Assembly (NCBI GenBank): GCA_006538405.1
Contig: BJKQ01000009.1
Span: forward strand, 1,002,001 to 1,066,000
DNA length: 64,000 nucleotides
From: Hansfordia pulvinata
Taxonomy: Eukaryota > Ascomycota > Sordariomycetes > Xylariales
Direction of reading: 5' to 3'
Part shown: in pieces, positions 11,514 through 24,838 of the stretch
How positions within the stretch are numbered: the stretch's first letter is position 1
Layout of the letters: every line of letters starts with the position of its first letter
The notes under the pieces: model-generated
Seen by the model: the letters and a program-made list of their open reading frames with translations, nothing else
Database searches by the model: none
Told to the model about the DNA's origin: nothing
Program-made: the position numbers and the translations under genes

Positions 11514-12382
11514 GATTCTTACGACCCTGAACACTGCGTACTCGTAGAGTTTTTACTCCCGCGGCTCCCTAGGCGTACTCCTAAGAGGTCCGGGCTGCAT
11601 CGACTGGCTTGGCTTATTAGCGGGCGACACGGACGAAGAGGTCTGAGCATTTCTCAGTACCTTGTTTGGCGACGGATCCCCAAAATCCCCAATTGACTTG
11701 CTTGGTAGAGAGCCTTGCTTCTGCGCCCGGAGAAGGTACTTGACTGTGGTCATCTTCTGGGTGATACTTGTTGAGTCCATCCATCGGTGCCTCGCAGATT
11801 CGCCATAACCCAGCATTCAGGTTACCAACCAGCTGAAGTGAATCGAGCCAGCCACCAACCTAGCACGGGATGGAAGTTGGTGCCTCTGTAGCGGGCAACT
11901 GGTACTGTTCCTTGAGTAGTAGGCACCTACATTGGAAGGTACGGCAGCGTTGACAACCACCCAAGCAGCCCCCATTTCAATCGACAAGAACCGGGCTGTG
12001 CCGGGGAACCTGGGGGAAGCTACGGCGGGGGGCCGGGGAAGGTGGCTCCACGAGAGCTGTAATTACGAGTACATGTACCTACCACATACCGTACCTAAGG
12101 GTGCAGGTGCGGAACCCCGCCAAAGGCAATCGTCGGCTCGCTTTGCTTCGGCCTAAACTCGCAGCGCCCGCGTCGACTCGGGTCTCATGACATGACGTTA
12201 AGGCCGGCTCAGGACGACACCGAACCATACGGCATGGCTCCAATCCCACGGGATGCCCCTCGTGCCATGCCGACGACCGCCAGGCCAGGGACACTGCCCT
12301 CCTCCCAAGACACCCGATTTCGAGCCCGAACTCTTGGGGAATAGGCACATCACGGCAACCGACACCCACCACATCAATCATC

Positions 12383-13815
12383 ATGAAGCCGCCCGCCCTG
12401 CCCAGACGCCTGCTCAGTGGGATTGCGCGCCCGTCGCGTTTTACCCCACGAGCTCCATGTCCTCCTGTCATCCGATGCGCCAGCAGTAGCATCTCTCAGA
12501 GGCCCGGGTCGAGCCATGTCTCGTTTCCCGGCGCCGTCAAGAGCGCCTTCACCACCAACCTCAGCTTCGCCCGCTCCGCCGACAGCCCCGCCCTGCCCAC
12601 CTACCGAGTCGTCGACCAGGATGGCAACGTTGTCGATGAGTCCTTCCGTCAAGACCTCAATGACTATGAGGTCGTGCAGCTGTACCAGAATATGCTAACC
12701 ATTGGCATCATGGATCTCATCATGTTTGACGCCCAGCGCCAGGGCCGCATCAGCTTCTACATGGTCTCGGCCGGCGAGGAGGCTGTTAGTGTCGGCTCGG
12801 CGTCGGCTCTCGACAAAGACGATGTCATCTTCTGCCAGTATCGCGAGCAGGGAGTCTTTGTCCAGCGCGGCTTCCAGCTCAGCGACTTCATGAATCAGCT
12901 ATTTGCCAATAAGAAGGACCCCGGCCGCGGAAGGCAGATGCCGGTCCACTACGGCAGTCGGGAGCTGAACATCGTCAGTAAAGCCTATGCCACGGTCACT
13001 GCCGGCACGCTTCTCAGATCAATGGCTGACCAGAATTGCAGCACACAATATCGTCTCCGCTAGCGACGCAAATCCCCCACGCCGCCGGCGCTGCCTACGG
13101 TCTCAAGATGCAACGACTACACAACCCTTCGCTTTCACCGCGGGTGGTTGTTGTTTACTTTGGTGAGGGCGCTGCCAGCGAAGGCGACTTTCACGCTGCG
13201 CTCAACATTGCCGCCACGCGATCTTGCCCCGTCGTCTTCGTCTGCCGGAACAACGGGTACGCAATCTCCACGCCCACTCTGGAGCAGTACCGGGGCGACG
13301 GCATCGCCAGCCGGGGTATCGGCTACGGGATCGACACGGTGCGCGTGGACGGCAACGATATTTGGGCGGTAAGGGAAGCCACCAAGAAGGCAAGGGAAAT
13401 GGCCCTCGAGGACGGCGGCCGGCCGGTCCTGGTCGAGGCCATGAGCTACCGCGTGAGCCACCACAGCACATCGGACGACTCGTTCGCGTACCGAGCCAAG
13501 GTCGAAGTAGAGGACTGGAAGCGCCGGGACAACCCCACCACGCGGCTGCGTAAGTGGATGGAGAACAAGGGGATCTGGGACGAGGCCAAAGAAAAGGAGG
13601 CCAGAGACAGCACGAGGCGGGACGTGCTGAAGGCCTTTTCCGAGGCCGAGCGTGAGAAGAAGTCGCCTCTGCGAGCCATGTTTGAGGATGTCTACGAAGA
13701 GCTGACGCCAGACTTGAAGGCGCAGATGCAGCAGCTGCGCGACCATTTGGAGGAGTATCCCGACGAGTACGACTTGTCAGAGTTTGAGGGTGGCAAAGAG
13801 AGTTTGGACAGGTAG
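12383..13815 (+). CDS. BCKDHA: branched-chain 2-oxoacid dehydrogenase E1 alpha subunit, mitochondrial
   Basis: Two exons (12383-12973, 13042-13815) with a 68-nt phase-0 intron give 454 aa. E1 alpha, with E1 beta, decarboxylates the 2-oxoacids of leucine, isoleucine and valine in the mitochondrial matrix using thiamine diphosphate. The first about 40 residues are Arg/Ser/Pro-rich with no acidic residues, fitting a matrix presequence. The core YMVSAGEEAVSVGSA and FCQYREQGV matches E1 alpha. The thiamine diphosphate motif runs from GEGAASEGDFHAALN to NNGYAIST. The loop YRVSHHSTSDDS carries the serine phosphorylated by BCKD kinase in animals, which suggests the same control here. Length is normal. 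Upstream DNA is divergent from the 82-aa protein gene. Confidence 0.95.
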
Positions 13816-15526
13816 ACAGAAGAAAGATTGGTCGACGTGAATTATCAGGACATGGCGACATTTTTGAATCTGCCTGTGGCTTTACGCTCTTGTGAATCTC
13901 TGCAGCGTCGGCCGATATGTATGGCAGCCAGCACCGAGTCTCTGCGATCACAGTGCACGTAGTTATGTTGAGTACAGGACATGCACTCTTTCTCATCCCG
14001 ACCTTGGGCAAGTTTAGTTCATGAAGGGCAATATTCGAATTGGGAGACACTCACGTCCTCTACCCCAATTACCAGACGGGACGGAGGTCATGCAAATCAG
14101 TAGCACCGTTTGTGGCAAGACGCAAAGCCATGCGGATCTTGACGGAGATTTAATGCTGCATACCCCACGTCATCATGGCATTCTGCTTTGGGCATCTCGA
14201 GGTGTTTCCAGGCGGGGCCAATCAGGACGGCTCCTCCATCCAAATGGGGTATGACCCCCCTCTATCCGTACCTAGACCGACTCGCTGCGAACGGGCACCG
14301 GGGCTTGCGGCTTGGCCGGGGAAGGGGGATCGGGGTTATCCATCGCTTCGAGGGGGCACCTGAACACAACGCAGTTCTGTGCCAGAGCCTGTGCTGTAGA
14401 GGAAGAGGAAGATTGGGCAGGTTGTCTGCTATCTGCCTGCTTGTGGTGCGCGAGGTGAAGTGCTGGGACACTGGCATGAACAAAGTCAGCAAACAAACTT
14501 GAAGAGCCGCGGACTGCACCAACTACTCGAGTCACACAGTCCCCCGTTATAGGCTGCGACCCGACGTTCGGCTTCTCCAACACGGTTCGCGATATAACTT
14601 GCCGATGGCTGGGGCGGGAATTAGCAAAGCCAAGGTCTGTCTCGCCATGGGCCATAGTCTCATGCGTGCGTGTTTCTCCGTCCAAGTTAGCAAACATGTC
14701 GCAGCCCAGCAGGACCAAGTCAAAGACAGACAGACCTACGTGAGCTTTCGCTGTGTGAGTCCGCGCATTAAACCACCGCCCGTCTTGTGAGCCCTTGGGG
14801 CTACCAAGTGGGTGGAGCGACGTCATGGGACATCCTGTTTGTCTGTCGTTGCGATGTCGAGACTCGTTGTGTTCGCTTTCCCCACCACCCTCCTCCTAAC
14901 TTGGTCGGAGTCAGCTCGAGAAATTGTGAGAGGAGACCGGCGTGTTTGTTGGGCAGGCCGGGATGTGATGCCGGGGGTCTGGCGGCCGCCCACCCTATGC
15001 TTGCCCACGATCAACTGCGTCAAGATGAGGTCGGTCGTGAGGCCCGGCCGTGCCGCGACGGATATGGACCTCGACGCTGGCACATGGACAAAGAGCTTGA
15101 TCCTGGCCCTACGAGTGCTGCGTCTCCCACTAAGGCGGTCACCCGAGGTACCCATGCCATGGAGACCTGGTAGGTGTCTACATGTGCCTTTACTCATTAG
15201 ATACCTAAGGTATCTAGGGAGTTAGGGGTTGGGTTGAAAGCAAAGACTTCGACAGCGCGACGTATGGATCCATGTACCTAAGTTGGAAACCTTCCCTACA
15301 GCTGTACCTCATTCTTACAAATCGAGGAATCATGTGTCACTTCCGGCATCCACAGAAGCCCTCTTTGCTCCCATTCCAGCAACGGACCTTGAACCTGCAA
15401 GCTACTTATAGGATAACTTGACCGAGCGAGACGAAAAGAGGCGGCGGAGAAAACGGTTATCAGCAGGGAGGGGCGCCCTGCCGCGGCGGGGCCGCTGGAT
15501 GGAACGGCATGAGGAAGGTCTACGGA

Positions 15527-15555
15527 GTAGGTGAGTAGGTAGGTACCTACTAGGT
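15527..15555. repeat. TAGGTA/TACCTA palindromic cluster
   Basis: Overlapping GTAGGT and ACCTAC words around a central GGTACC form an interrupted palindrome. The same words recur in most gaps of this window. Confidence 0.7.
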
Positions 15556-16286
15556 GTGGGTTGGTCGCCAGAGGGGTCGTGGGTCTCTCTGCCCACGCTG
15601 CTTGCATGTACGGGTACTCGCGCAGACAAGACGAGGCGGATTGCACGAGCAGGCATGTGGCCTGCTGCAGGCCGTGTCGGGTTTCGGTTGGGCCGGGCCG
15701 CGCAACTGCGGTTTCACTGGCGGAGGGAGAGAGAGAACGAGAGAGAGAGAGACGCGAGGGCTCTCCTCTCTGCTCTGGTCTGTTCGCTGGGGCTGTCGAG
15801 TGGGGAGACGAGAGAAGAGGGCGAGAGAGGGCGACGCATGTGCTGGTCGGATCCAATTGGCTGGAGCGTCTCGGCCGCACGTGATGGGCAGAGTCAAGAT
15901 GCAATCCCAGGAAGCATGCATTTGTTTGTTTGCCAGTCATCGTGGGCTGGCCGGCTTGGTCCGACTCGGCCGCAAATGAACCCTCGCTCAGTGCAGTGGT
16001 AGGCATGGAACTCTTCCCGTGTATTGCGGCGCTGCGACGGGGTTCCATTCAGGGGCGTCATCTGGGCGGCGCAGAACTTGAATCGCTGGTATTCCGGACA
16101 TGTACTCATACGCCGCATGGCTTGGCTGGCAGACCATCCCACAGCCCTGACGGTGCCGACGCAGTAATATCAGGGCTTGCTGCAGCGCCATCCGCGCGCG
16201 GATGACCCAAGCGGAGGGAGGCTACACAGATCCGGGCGATCGATCGCTAGTCCAATAGCAGCGGCGCCCGCGCGCGGCCTGCGACT

Positions 16287-16318
<32 letters not shown>
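16287..16318. repeat. (GCGACG)n hexamer repeat
   Basis: About five tandem GCGACG units with slight imperfection at the ends. Confidence 0.85.
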
Positions 16319-16319
<1 letters not shown>

Positions 16320-16662
16320 GCCAGGCGAGACGAGACGGGGCCTGACAACTCATCCAAGAGGTCTTGATCCCACCAAGTCAGCCCGGCCAGGTCAGACAGC
16401 TCTCGTGGGCCGACTCTCTCCATAAACACCGATGAACAACAGCCACCGTTGTAGCCTGAACTACTTCTTACCTCCTGTTGATTGCCGCCCATCACCATCA
16501 ACCACCTCGGGCTATTCCAGCGCTTGACCCCGTCTCCGCATCTTGCACTCAATTGAAGTTTACGTACCTAATGTACAGTACAGTACGGTAGGTACGGTGC
16601 CTAACCTACGAGTAATTCGTACATCCATCCAATACCCGTGGACCACTGTACCGTCTCTTTGA

Positions 16663-17328
16663 CCCGCCTGGCCCGAGCCGCAACCACCATTTGGCCGCCC
16701 GCGCACTTCGACTTCCGTACGCCCAGCCGCCCAGCCGCTCGCTGCTGCACCGGGGCCCCCTCTTCACACCGCCGATCGCACCGCCGGGGCCACGACCTCC
16801 GACCTTGGACTTTCCCAACTCCATACATCCATCAACACGTCCATCCGTGCTTCTTCACCCACCCTACCCGCCGCCTGCGACGACAACACCACAACTGCGC
16901 TGCCGCCGTCCATCACCACTACCGTCCAGCACCACCCGCCCCCCTACAGCCGCCATCCTCCCGACCTCCCCTCCACGCCTCGGCCCGTCACTGGGAGCTC
17001 GCCCCATGGCGTAATCCATGGCAGACCGAACCTCCTCTGCTGCGAACCCGCGTTCCCGATCGGCCGCTGCCAGACCTTCGACTCATCCGTCCCATCCGCG
17101 TCCTGCCAGTCCGCGACTGGCCTCTGCTCCGACAACGGCCGCCGCCTCCTCCCCGCTTGCTTCAGCGCCGCCCGCGACCTTCGCAGCCACGCCAGTGTGC
17201 GCGACGACACCGACGTCCGCCAGCAACCCTTCCCCTCCTACGGCGACTCGCCACTCGACACAGCGCACCCGCGCCGGCACTGTCCCCAACACGAGTCCGC
17301 ACCCGACCTCGCCCACGTCACCCAGGTA
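16663..17328 (+). other. exon-like open stretch with C-ending codons, gene unassigned
   Basis: A 222-codon stretch has no stop between the TGA at 16660-16662 and the TGA at 17329. From about 16970 onward its third positions are overwhelmingly C, as in the confirmed exons nearby, while the two other frames are mixed. Peptide fragments include IGRCQTFDSSVPSASCQ and FPSYGDSPLDTAHP. It has no in-frame ATG and ends at CAG followed by GTATGA, a plausible donor. It could be an internal exon of an unrecognised gene upstream of UFD4, or a C-rich leader that imitates coding sequence; the other plus-strand frames are also open here. I do not recognise any family. Confidence 0.3.
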
Positions 17329-18826
17329 TGAAAAGCCGTCGCCATTCTCTAGCCTGCCCCCCTCACCCGCTCCGCTCCGCTCCGTGTCCTTGTCGTCCTC
17401 GTTACTCCTCACCATACCCCAATACCCGTCATGTACCAGTAGGCACGCTGTGGCTGTCCGCAAGTGCCTTGTGTCGCGGCTTACCGTGTGATTTCGTGCT
17501 GGAATGGGCTCTCAAAGCGCCCACTTCCTGGTGCCTCTTCATTGTCCCGTTCCTCATGTCTTTGAGTAAAACCCTGCTGCATCTGTGGTTCTCCAGCTTG
17601 CCTGTTGCATCGGGCCCAACAATGGGATTCGCACAATGACCGCTTTGCAAGCTGCATTAGCCATGGGTGCATGCACGGGCGCATTTGATCTTAGGGGACT
17701 TTCTGTGGTTGGTAGTCCACCACCAGCTCCTTCAGCACATCCCGCATCGCATCTAGGCGATTTGATCCGAGGCCGTGGCCCGTCAGGAGCACAAGGCAGG
17801 AGACTTGGCCGTCGAGTGCCGGATGATGCAGTGCCCGCCTGGCTGGCTACTTCAATCGCCACATGGTGCTCTGGTCCGGTCGCCACTTCTCCAGGTTCGT
17901 TGGTTCCTTACACGTGCCGCGCCCGACGGCGTCGCCCGTCGCATCAAGGTTCCCTTGTCGCTTCCAACAAGTCACTCCGTCGCTGCTGCCCGCGCCCGCG
18001 CCCGCGCCCTCCTGCCCTTTTCTCCCAGTCACCTTCGGATTCTTAGGGCGCCCCACGACACAGCAGTCGGACCTCTCAAGCGCCAAACCTTGAGATCCCT
18101 ACCGTATCCAACCACAACCTACCTACCTACCTCCTACATACTGCTGTACCTGCCTACCTGATTCCCCTCCTCTGCCCCAGTTCTCAACTCTCACCCCATA
18201 TCATTCAATCCGTGCCCTGCCGATCTACATGTAGCCACCCTCCACCTACATGAGCGAGTACCTTGCGGGCCTTGCCTGCCCTTTCGCCTCGAGTGGATCG
18301 TGCTTCTCCTCTTCCCTTGCGCTGTTGACTTCGTCGGGCCCGCGTTCAGTCTCTCCCACCCGCCACCGGCGCCGACCAGAGTTACCAACGGCCAGGGTGC
18401 AGCCGTGGCGCGCGATCTTCATTCAATTCCTACCCCCAGGACCTCGTCAGCCCTTTCATGGCTCTTGTGACTCGTCACCTGACCTGACCTGAACCTGACC
18501 CGACACGAGCGGCTTGGCTGCTCCCCGTTTGACACCTCGTCCAACTCGCACCAACACCAAGCATCACCCTGGCCCGCTCCGAGTGCTGATCATCACCGCT
18601 GAACGTCCTCACTAGGGCCAGTCGCCACTCTCCGGTTCCAAACCGTGTCATTCACCACCGCCATCCTGCCCTATGCCCCCAGACTTTCATCTCATCCACA
18701 TCTTGCGACGGGCGTCTCGATCTACCTGCCTTCCTCTGTCGTTACTCTCCGCTACCCACTCTCCACCCACGAGCCTGATCTCCCGTGCAGTTGCTTGCCG
18801 GATGCTGCGGCCCATGTCACATACTC
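17329..18826 (+). promoter_or_regulatory. promoter and pyrimidine-rich leader of UFD4
   Basis: C/T-rich DNA with an ACCTACCT repeat at about 18116-18160 leads to the UFD4 start. Possible small exons of the preceding unassigned open stretch (for example near 17600) cannot be excluded. Confidence 0.35.
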
Positions 18827-21800
18827 ATGTCTTCCAGACGCACTCGCTCCTCTGCTCGCCAAGCCGCGAGCCAGGCAGCCTCTCCTGAAGCCCCTTCGAC
18901 AGGAAGACCCTCCGTCGCCAGTGCAGCTGGGCCGCAGTCGACCTCCAGCCAAAGCCCGACCGCTCCGGCGCGTGCTTCATCTCGCAAGAGGAAGCAGCCC
19001 GCCCAGCAGAGCAGCCCCTCTCACCAACCGCACCCGGCCCCGGTCACTTCGACGTCGTCCGCCCGGAAATCTAAAAGACAGAGAACTACCGAGCACGCTG
19101 CTGACAGCAAGACCGCTTCTTCGCCTCCCAAGAAGGGCAAGGCTGCGGCTACGATGTCTAGCCCCTCAGAGTGAGTCGTCATCCAACACATGGCTGTTCT
19201 GGAGGTATTCTGGCTTTTAGTATGCTTAGCTAAACCTAATCTGCAGTTCGACGACCGGCCCGGCCGCCACAATAGAGCCCTCGGGCCCCGCATCGGCTTC
19301 CGCCTCTGCATCATCGAGCCGCAAGTCGAGCCGTGCAAAGAAGCCCAGTCACACCCAGCAAGGTAAACAGGCTTGTGATGACGACTTGCCCACCCTGTCC
19401 ATGCTTCGCAGCTGACTTTTTCTTACCTGGGCAGAATCCACATCAAGCACATCGACTCGTCGGTCCAAGAGAACATTAGATGCTCAAGAAGAGCCGGCAG
19501 ATCAGGACACAATGATGACTGGTACAGATGAGCATGAAAAAGACCACGACACGCCACTTCCACCGCCCCCGCCGCCACCTGCCCCGCCGGGCCACGACCC
19601 CGACGACGAAGATAGCGAGGATCTTGGCGACGATGACGACGAGTCTCACTCCCACTGGAACGACGACGACCCCTTTGGTGGGTTTGGGGGTCCGGGCGGT
19701 CCTGGTATGGGCTTAACCTCCACCCTGCGTGCTCTGACTGGCATGATGTCGGGCATGTCGGGCAGACTTCGTGAGATTTTGAACAATCTGAAAGACAAGA
19801 GTGATCCTTCGGCCCAGCTTATGGCTCTTAATGAGCTATCCGAAATCTTGTTGGTATCCAACGAAGACAACCTGTCCAGCCAATTTGCGTCGGATGCCTT
19901 CGTCAAGGAGTTGGTCGCGCTCATGCAGCCGAATGAGTTCACAGGAGAGGAGAACCCCGAAATCATGCTGGTCGCGTGCCGATGCCTCGCCAATCTCATG
20001 GAAGCTCTGCCTCAAAGTGCGGCCAGCGTTGTTTACGGCGGCGCCGTCCCGGTCTTGTGCCAAAAACTTTTGGAGATCTCCTTCATCGACCTCGCCGAGC
20101 AGGCTCTCAGTACCCTGGAAAAGATCTCAGTCGACTACCCCGCGAGTATTGTTCGGGAGGGGGGCCTGACAGCTTGTCTGTCATATCTCGACTTCTTTGC
20201 CACAAGCACTCAACGCACTGCCGTCACGACTGCGGCCAACTGTTGTCGCAACATTCCAGAGGATTCTTTCGGCGTAATCAAAGACGTGATGCCAATCCTA
20301 CTGAATGTGCTTTCCTCCAGCGACCAACGCGTCGTGGAGCAGGCGTCCTTGTGCGTAACACGCATCATCGAGAGCTTCAAGTACCATGCATCCAAATTGG
20401 AGGTCCTCGTGAGCGTTGATCTCTTGAAGGCGATTCTGCGTTTGTTGGTTCCGGGCACGACGAACCTGATCGGAGCAAACATCCACACTCAATTCCTCCG
20501 CGTTCTGGCCATTACGGCACGTGCCAGTCCAAGACTATCGGCCGAACTGTTCAAGTTGAACGTCGTGGAGACCATTTACCAAATACTGACTGGCGTGTCA
20601 CCTCCGGCTGAGGCAGACGACGACGTCGCAACAAAATTAGACAGTGTCGTCATAATGCAGGCTCTAATTCACCGCCCGCGCGAGCAGATCATCGAGACTC
20701 TTAATGTGGTCTGCGAACTGCTCCCTGGCAGGAAATTGGTTGACCCAGCAAACGCGCATGTTACTGCGGGGACCGAAACGTCCGCCCCAGCCTCTGCTAC
20801 TCCGACAAACCGCAAGAAGACATCTGTGGAGAAGCGCCTTGAATTGCTGGATGACTGCAAGAGTGAAGTTAGACGCTTCGCTCTGATTCTCTTCCCCACC
20901 CTGACCGATGCCTTCTCCAGCACAGTCAACCTCAGCGTCCGCCAAAAGGTGCTCACGGCTCAGCTGAGGATGCTGTCCAACTTTGACAAGGATATCCTCG
21001 TGGATGCTCTCAAGTCTGTGCCTTATGCTTCATTCCTCGCTGCCATTCTGTCTCAACGGGACCACCAATCTCTTGTCATGTCGGCCATTCAGATTACCGA
21101 GCTGCTTTTGGATCGACTCGACAACATCTATCGTTATCAAGTGTACCGGGAAGGTGTCGTCAACGAGATAGCCAAGCTGGCGGTCGAAAAGAAAGAGGTT
21201 GAAGCCCCACCACCGGCATGCTCGGCCTCGGAGGCACCTGGCCAGGACGCCACTGCTCAAGACACAGATCAGAGTATGGGCTCAGCAGACGGCGAGGACG
21301 ACGACAGAGTGTCGATTCACAACGACACTGAAGACGAAGGTGACGACGATGAGCGTGGGGATGACGAGGAAGGCGACAACGAGGATGGCAACGAGGACGA
21401 AGACGACAACGATGACATGTCTCCGGACTCACCCGATAGTTCCGATGAGTCGACCACGTCTCTGGATCACCCTCAACGCTTTGGAGAGTCCAGCGCGCTC
21501 TCCATGAGCTCCCAAATATCCGATGCTGCCAAGAACTTCGTCGAGGTTCACGACAACGAGAAGAAGGGCCAGTCCATGAGGAAGGAGGCTCAGAAGATCC
21601 TTGAAACCCTCCAGGGGCTTGCTTCCCAACTAGAGGCATTCTATATCGAACGCACTTCGGATACGTTAGCCTTCGAGAAGGGTATCGAGCTCTTGAGAAA
21701 CTGTCGTCGTACTTTGATACCGATGTGCTCGAGAGCGTCACCAGTGCCGAGTTGCTGGACTCTGGGCTTGTCAGTGTGCTCGAACGGGTCTTCAGCAACC

Positions 21801-24800
21801 CCGATGAACGCCTTGCCAACGCTGGGCGCGCTGCATTCCTCGAAGTCTTCATGGCTCGTTCTGTCAAGTCCAAACCCAAGACTGCCACCGCCGACTCCCC
21901 AACCACGCCCCTCAGCGTTATGATCCACAAGCTGCAGGACCTCCTCAGTCGTTCGGAGCACTTCGAAGTCAATACGGTTCACCACAACACATTCGACGGA
22001 AACCGCAGTAGTGCCGCGACAATGCTTGCCAAGCAAATCCGTTTGAGACTAGTGGCCGATGATGACTCGGACATTCCACGCAACTATCGGAATGTCATGG
22101 TTTCCATTCATGCAATTGCAACATTCAAGTCTCTGGATGATTATCTGCGGCCTCGGATCAGTCTCTCTGACCGACCACGATCTTCCCGGCCACGAGATGG
22201 TCTTGCCCGAGCCCTTGCTGCCATGGCCGGCGCCGGTGGACTCTCGCCCCACGGTCGCCTAGCAGATCGACTCGCTTCTGGACTGGCGTCTGAGTTCTCT
22301 GGCACCCCTGCTCCTCCTCTTCCCCCGGGGACCCAATCTTCGGCATCATATTCCTCACGCCAGAAACGGCCCAAGTCGAAGCAATCAAGCAGCCACGAGA
22401 GCCCATCTGCGACTTCCTCAATTGCTAGCAACAGCAGAGAAAAGGCGACTCTTCGCCGGTCCTCCCGTCGTCAAGCAGCAACAAATGAGGCGCAGGCGAC
22501 CCCTCCTCCACCACCCCCGCCAGAGGAGGGAGATGATTTGAAGGATGCCCTCGAATGTGCCGACGAGAGGCAGATGTCGGATGAGGACGACGAGGGTGGT
22601 CTTGGAGACACGAGTGCCTTGGGAGCTCTCGATGCCATTGTCGGCGATTTGGACGAGGAGATGGAAGACGCTCCGGGTCCTGATCCGACGGCGGTAAACC
22701 TGGAAGTTGCCGCTGGGGGTAACATAACTGCTCGCAAAGAGGATGGGACAAGGGTTTCTACGCCCGCCCAAGGTTCACAAGCAAGCCTCTCCAACAAGGC
22801 TGCACAGCCGCCGCCTCCGCCTCCGGCGGCGCAGCAAAGCACGCCCACCCCGCCAGCCGCGGCGCCTTCATCATCTAGGCCCCTTTCGTATGCCGCGGCC
22901 ATCCAAGCAACCCCTCAAGACTGGCACATTGAGTTCAGCCTTGACGATCGAGTGATTGGCAACGAGACCACGATTTACCGCGCCGTGCACAGTCTTCCAT
23001 CTTCCACCGAGGACCAAGCGGGCCGCAGTGTGTGGTCAGCCGTTCACCCCATCAAGTTTCGACGCGTCCAAGGACCGCCTCCGGCGGAGCCGACTGGTCT
23101 TGCCCCCTTGCCCGACTCAGTCTCTGACGCGAACGGGGTCCCTGCCTCGCTGAGCAATCATCCTACAACGCTGTCCATTCTTCGCCTCTTGCAGATGCTG
23201 CACGACCTCAACGCCAACATCGAGGATATTCTGGTCGAGAACAAGAACGCTCTGAGACTAAATGTGGAGCCGCTATCACAATTTGTCAACACAAAACTGA
23301 CAGCAAAGCTCAACCGGCAGCTTGAGGAGCCCCTCATCGTGGCCAGTAACTGTCTACCGGGATGGAGCGAGGATTTGGCTCGGCTCTACCCTTTCTTGTT
23401 TCCATTTGAAACACGCCACTTGTTCCTCCAGTCGACTTCCTTTGGCTACGCACGCTCTATGAGTCGCTGGCAAAACGCTCAGCAGGAGGAGGCCAACCGG
23501 CGCGAGCGCCGCGACGACCGCCCTTTCCTAGGCCGACTCCAGCGGCAGAAGGTAAGGATTTCGCGGTCCAAGATATTGGAGTCCGCTCTCAAGGTCATGG
23601 ACCTTTATGGTGCTTCTCAGAGTATCCTCGAGGTTGAGTATTTCGAGGAAGTGGGCACTGGTCTTGGTCCCACCCTGGAGTTCTACTCGACTGTCTCCAA
23701 GGAATTCTCCAAGAAGAAGCTGAAGATGTGGCGTGAAGTTGACTCGAACGAATCGGATGAGTTCGTATCGGGACCGTGTGGTCTCTTTCCCCGCCCCATG
23801 ACTGAGGAGGAAGCTTCCTCCAGCATCATGACGCAGTTATTCAAAATGCTGGGCAAGTTTGTTGCCCGATCCATGATCGATTCGCGAATCATTGACCTCA
23901 GCTTCAACCCGATCTTCTTTCGCATCGGAGATGGCACATCTGGCGTGAAGCCTTCGCTCGGTGCCATCAAGATGGTTGACCCTGGTCTGGCCAACTCGTT
24001 GAAACACATCACCAAGTTTTCTGTGGCCAAGAAGGAGATTGACGAAGATCCCAGTCGCACCGCAGCCCAAAAAGTCTCAGCCACTGAGAACATTGCCATT
24101 GACAACGTCACCATTGACGATCTCTCTTTGGACTTCACACTGCCCGGCTACCCCGAGGTTGAACTTGTCCCAGGTGGAGCCCACACGCCAGTCACCATCT
24201 ATAATGTCGATTCGTACCTGGACAAGGTCATTGACATGACTTTGGGCACCGGCGTGAAACGTCAAGTCAACTCGTTCCGTGCTGGTTTCTCGCAGGTGTT
24301 CCCCTACTCGGCCTTGAGCGCATTCACGCCCGATGAGCTTGTCAACCTATTTGGCCGTGCCGACGAAGATTGGTCATTAGAAAGTAAGCGATCATCTGTG
24401 CTGAGCTCGTTGGTGAGAAAACTAACCTGGCAACAGCGCTCCTGGACTCTGTCAAGGCTGATCACGGCTACAACATGGACAGTCGAAGTGTTCGCAATTT
24501 GCTGCAGACCATGAGTGAGCTCACCACGGAACAGCGAAGGGATTTCTTGCAATTCACCACTGGCAGCCCCAAGCTGCCTATTGGAGGTCCGTGGAATCCC
24601 AGACATATGGCGAAATATCTCCTGCTAACAAATCCAAACAGGCTTCAAAAGTCTCACGCCCATGTTCACCGTGGTTTGCAAGCCCAGCGAGCCCCCCTAC
24701 ACCTCCGATGACTACCTACCCAGCGTCATGACTTGTGTCAACTATCTTAAACTGCCCGACTATACCACGCTGGACAGCATGAAGAAGCAGTTGTACACAG

Positions 24801-24838
24801 CGATCAAGGAAGGTCAAGGTGCTTTCCATCTATCCTGA
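18827..24838 (+). CDS. UFD4: HECT-type E3 ubiquitin ligase UFD4 (TRIP12 family), apparent 1-nt deletion
   Basis: Five exons (18827-19170, 19247-19362, 19435-24383, 24437-24586, 24642-24838) encode about 1,918 aa once one missing base near 21693 is allowed for. UFD4 builds ubiquitin chains in the ubiquitin-fusion-degradation and N-degron pathways. The N-terminal 180 residues are Ser/Ala/Lys-rich. An ARM-type helical region follows (about 240-560, with LNELSEILLVSNED and TAANCCRNIPEDS). A Glu/Asp block lies at about 790-830. The HECT domain fills about the last 380 residues, with the catalytic cysteine in SVMTCVNYLKLPDYT, 33 residues before the C-terminal HLS. Frame is lost between GIEL and EKLSSYFDTDVLES; one extra T in the TT at 21693-21694 restores the natural sequence. 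The start at 18827 opens the exon that splices correctly. Confidence 0.9.

Larger units (their letters stand above)
10326..12382. other. divergent intergenic region
   Basis: Two kilobases between a minus-strand gene and the plus-strand BCKDHA gene. It holds a 46-bp tandem duplication (10815-10913), a TTC microsatellite (11480-11511) and TACCTA-type palindromes near 12070. No gene is supported. Confidence 0.45.
13816..16600. other. intergenic, no gene recognised
   Basis: 2.8 kb with frames up to 250 codons on the minus strand (15296-16048) but no domain or splice logic. It contains TACCTA/TAGGTA palindromes around 15190-15215 and 15527-15555, a GAGA tract near 15730, and a GCGACG hexamer run at 16287-16318. 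Confidence 0.45.

Noticed and set aside
15296..16048. 250-codon minus-strand frame
   Set aside because: No recognisable domain, low codon bias, overlaps a GAGA tract and TACCTA palindromes; no splice-linked partner exon.
16638..17639. 333-codon plus-strand frame
   Set aside because: Arg/Pro/His-rich in a C-rich region where all three plus-strand frames are open; the codon-like bias is in a different frame.
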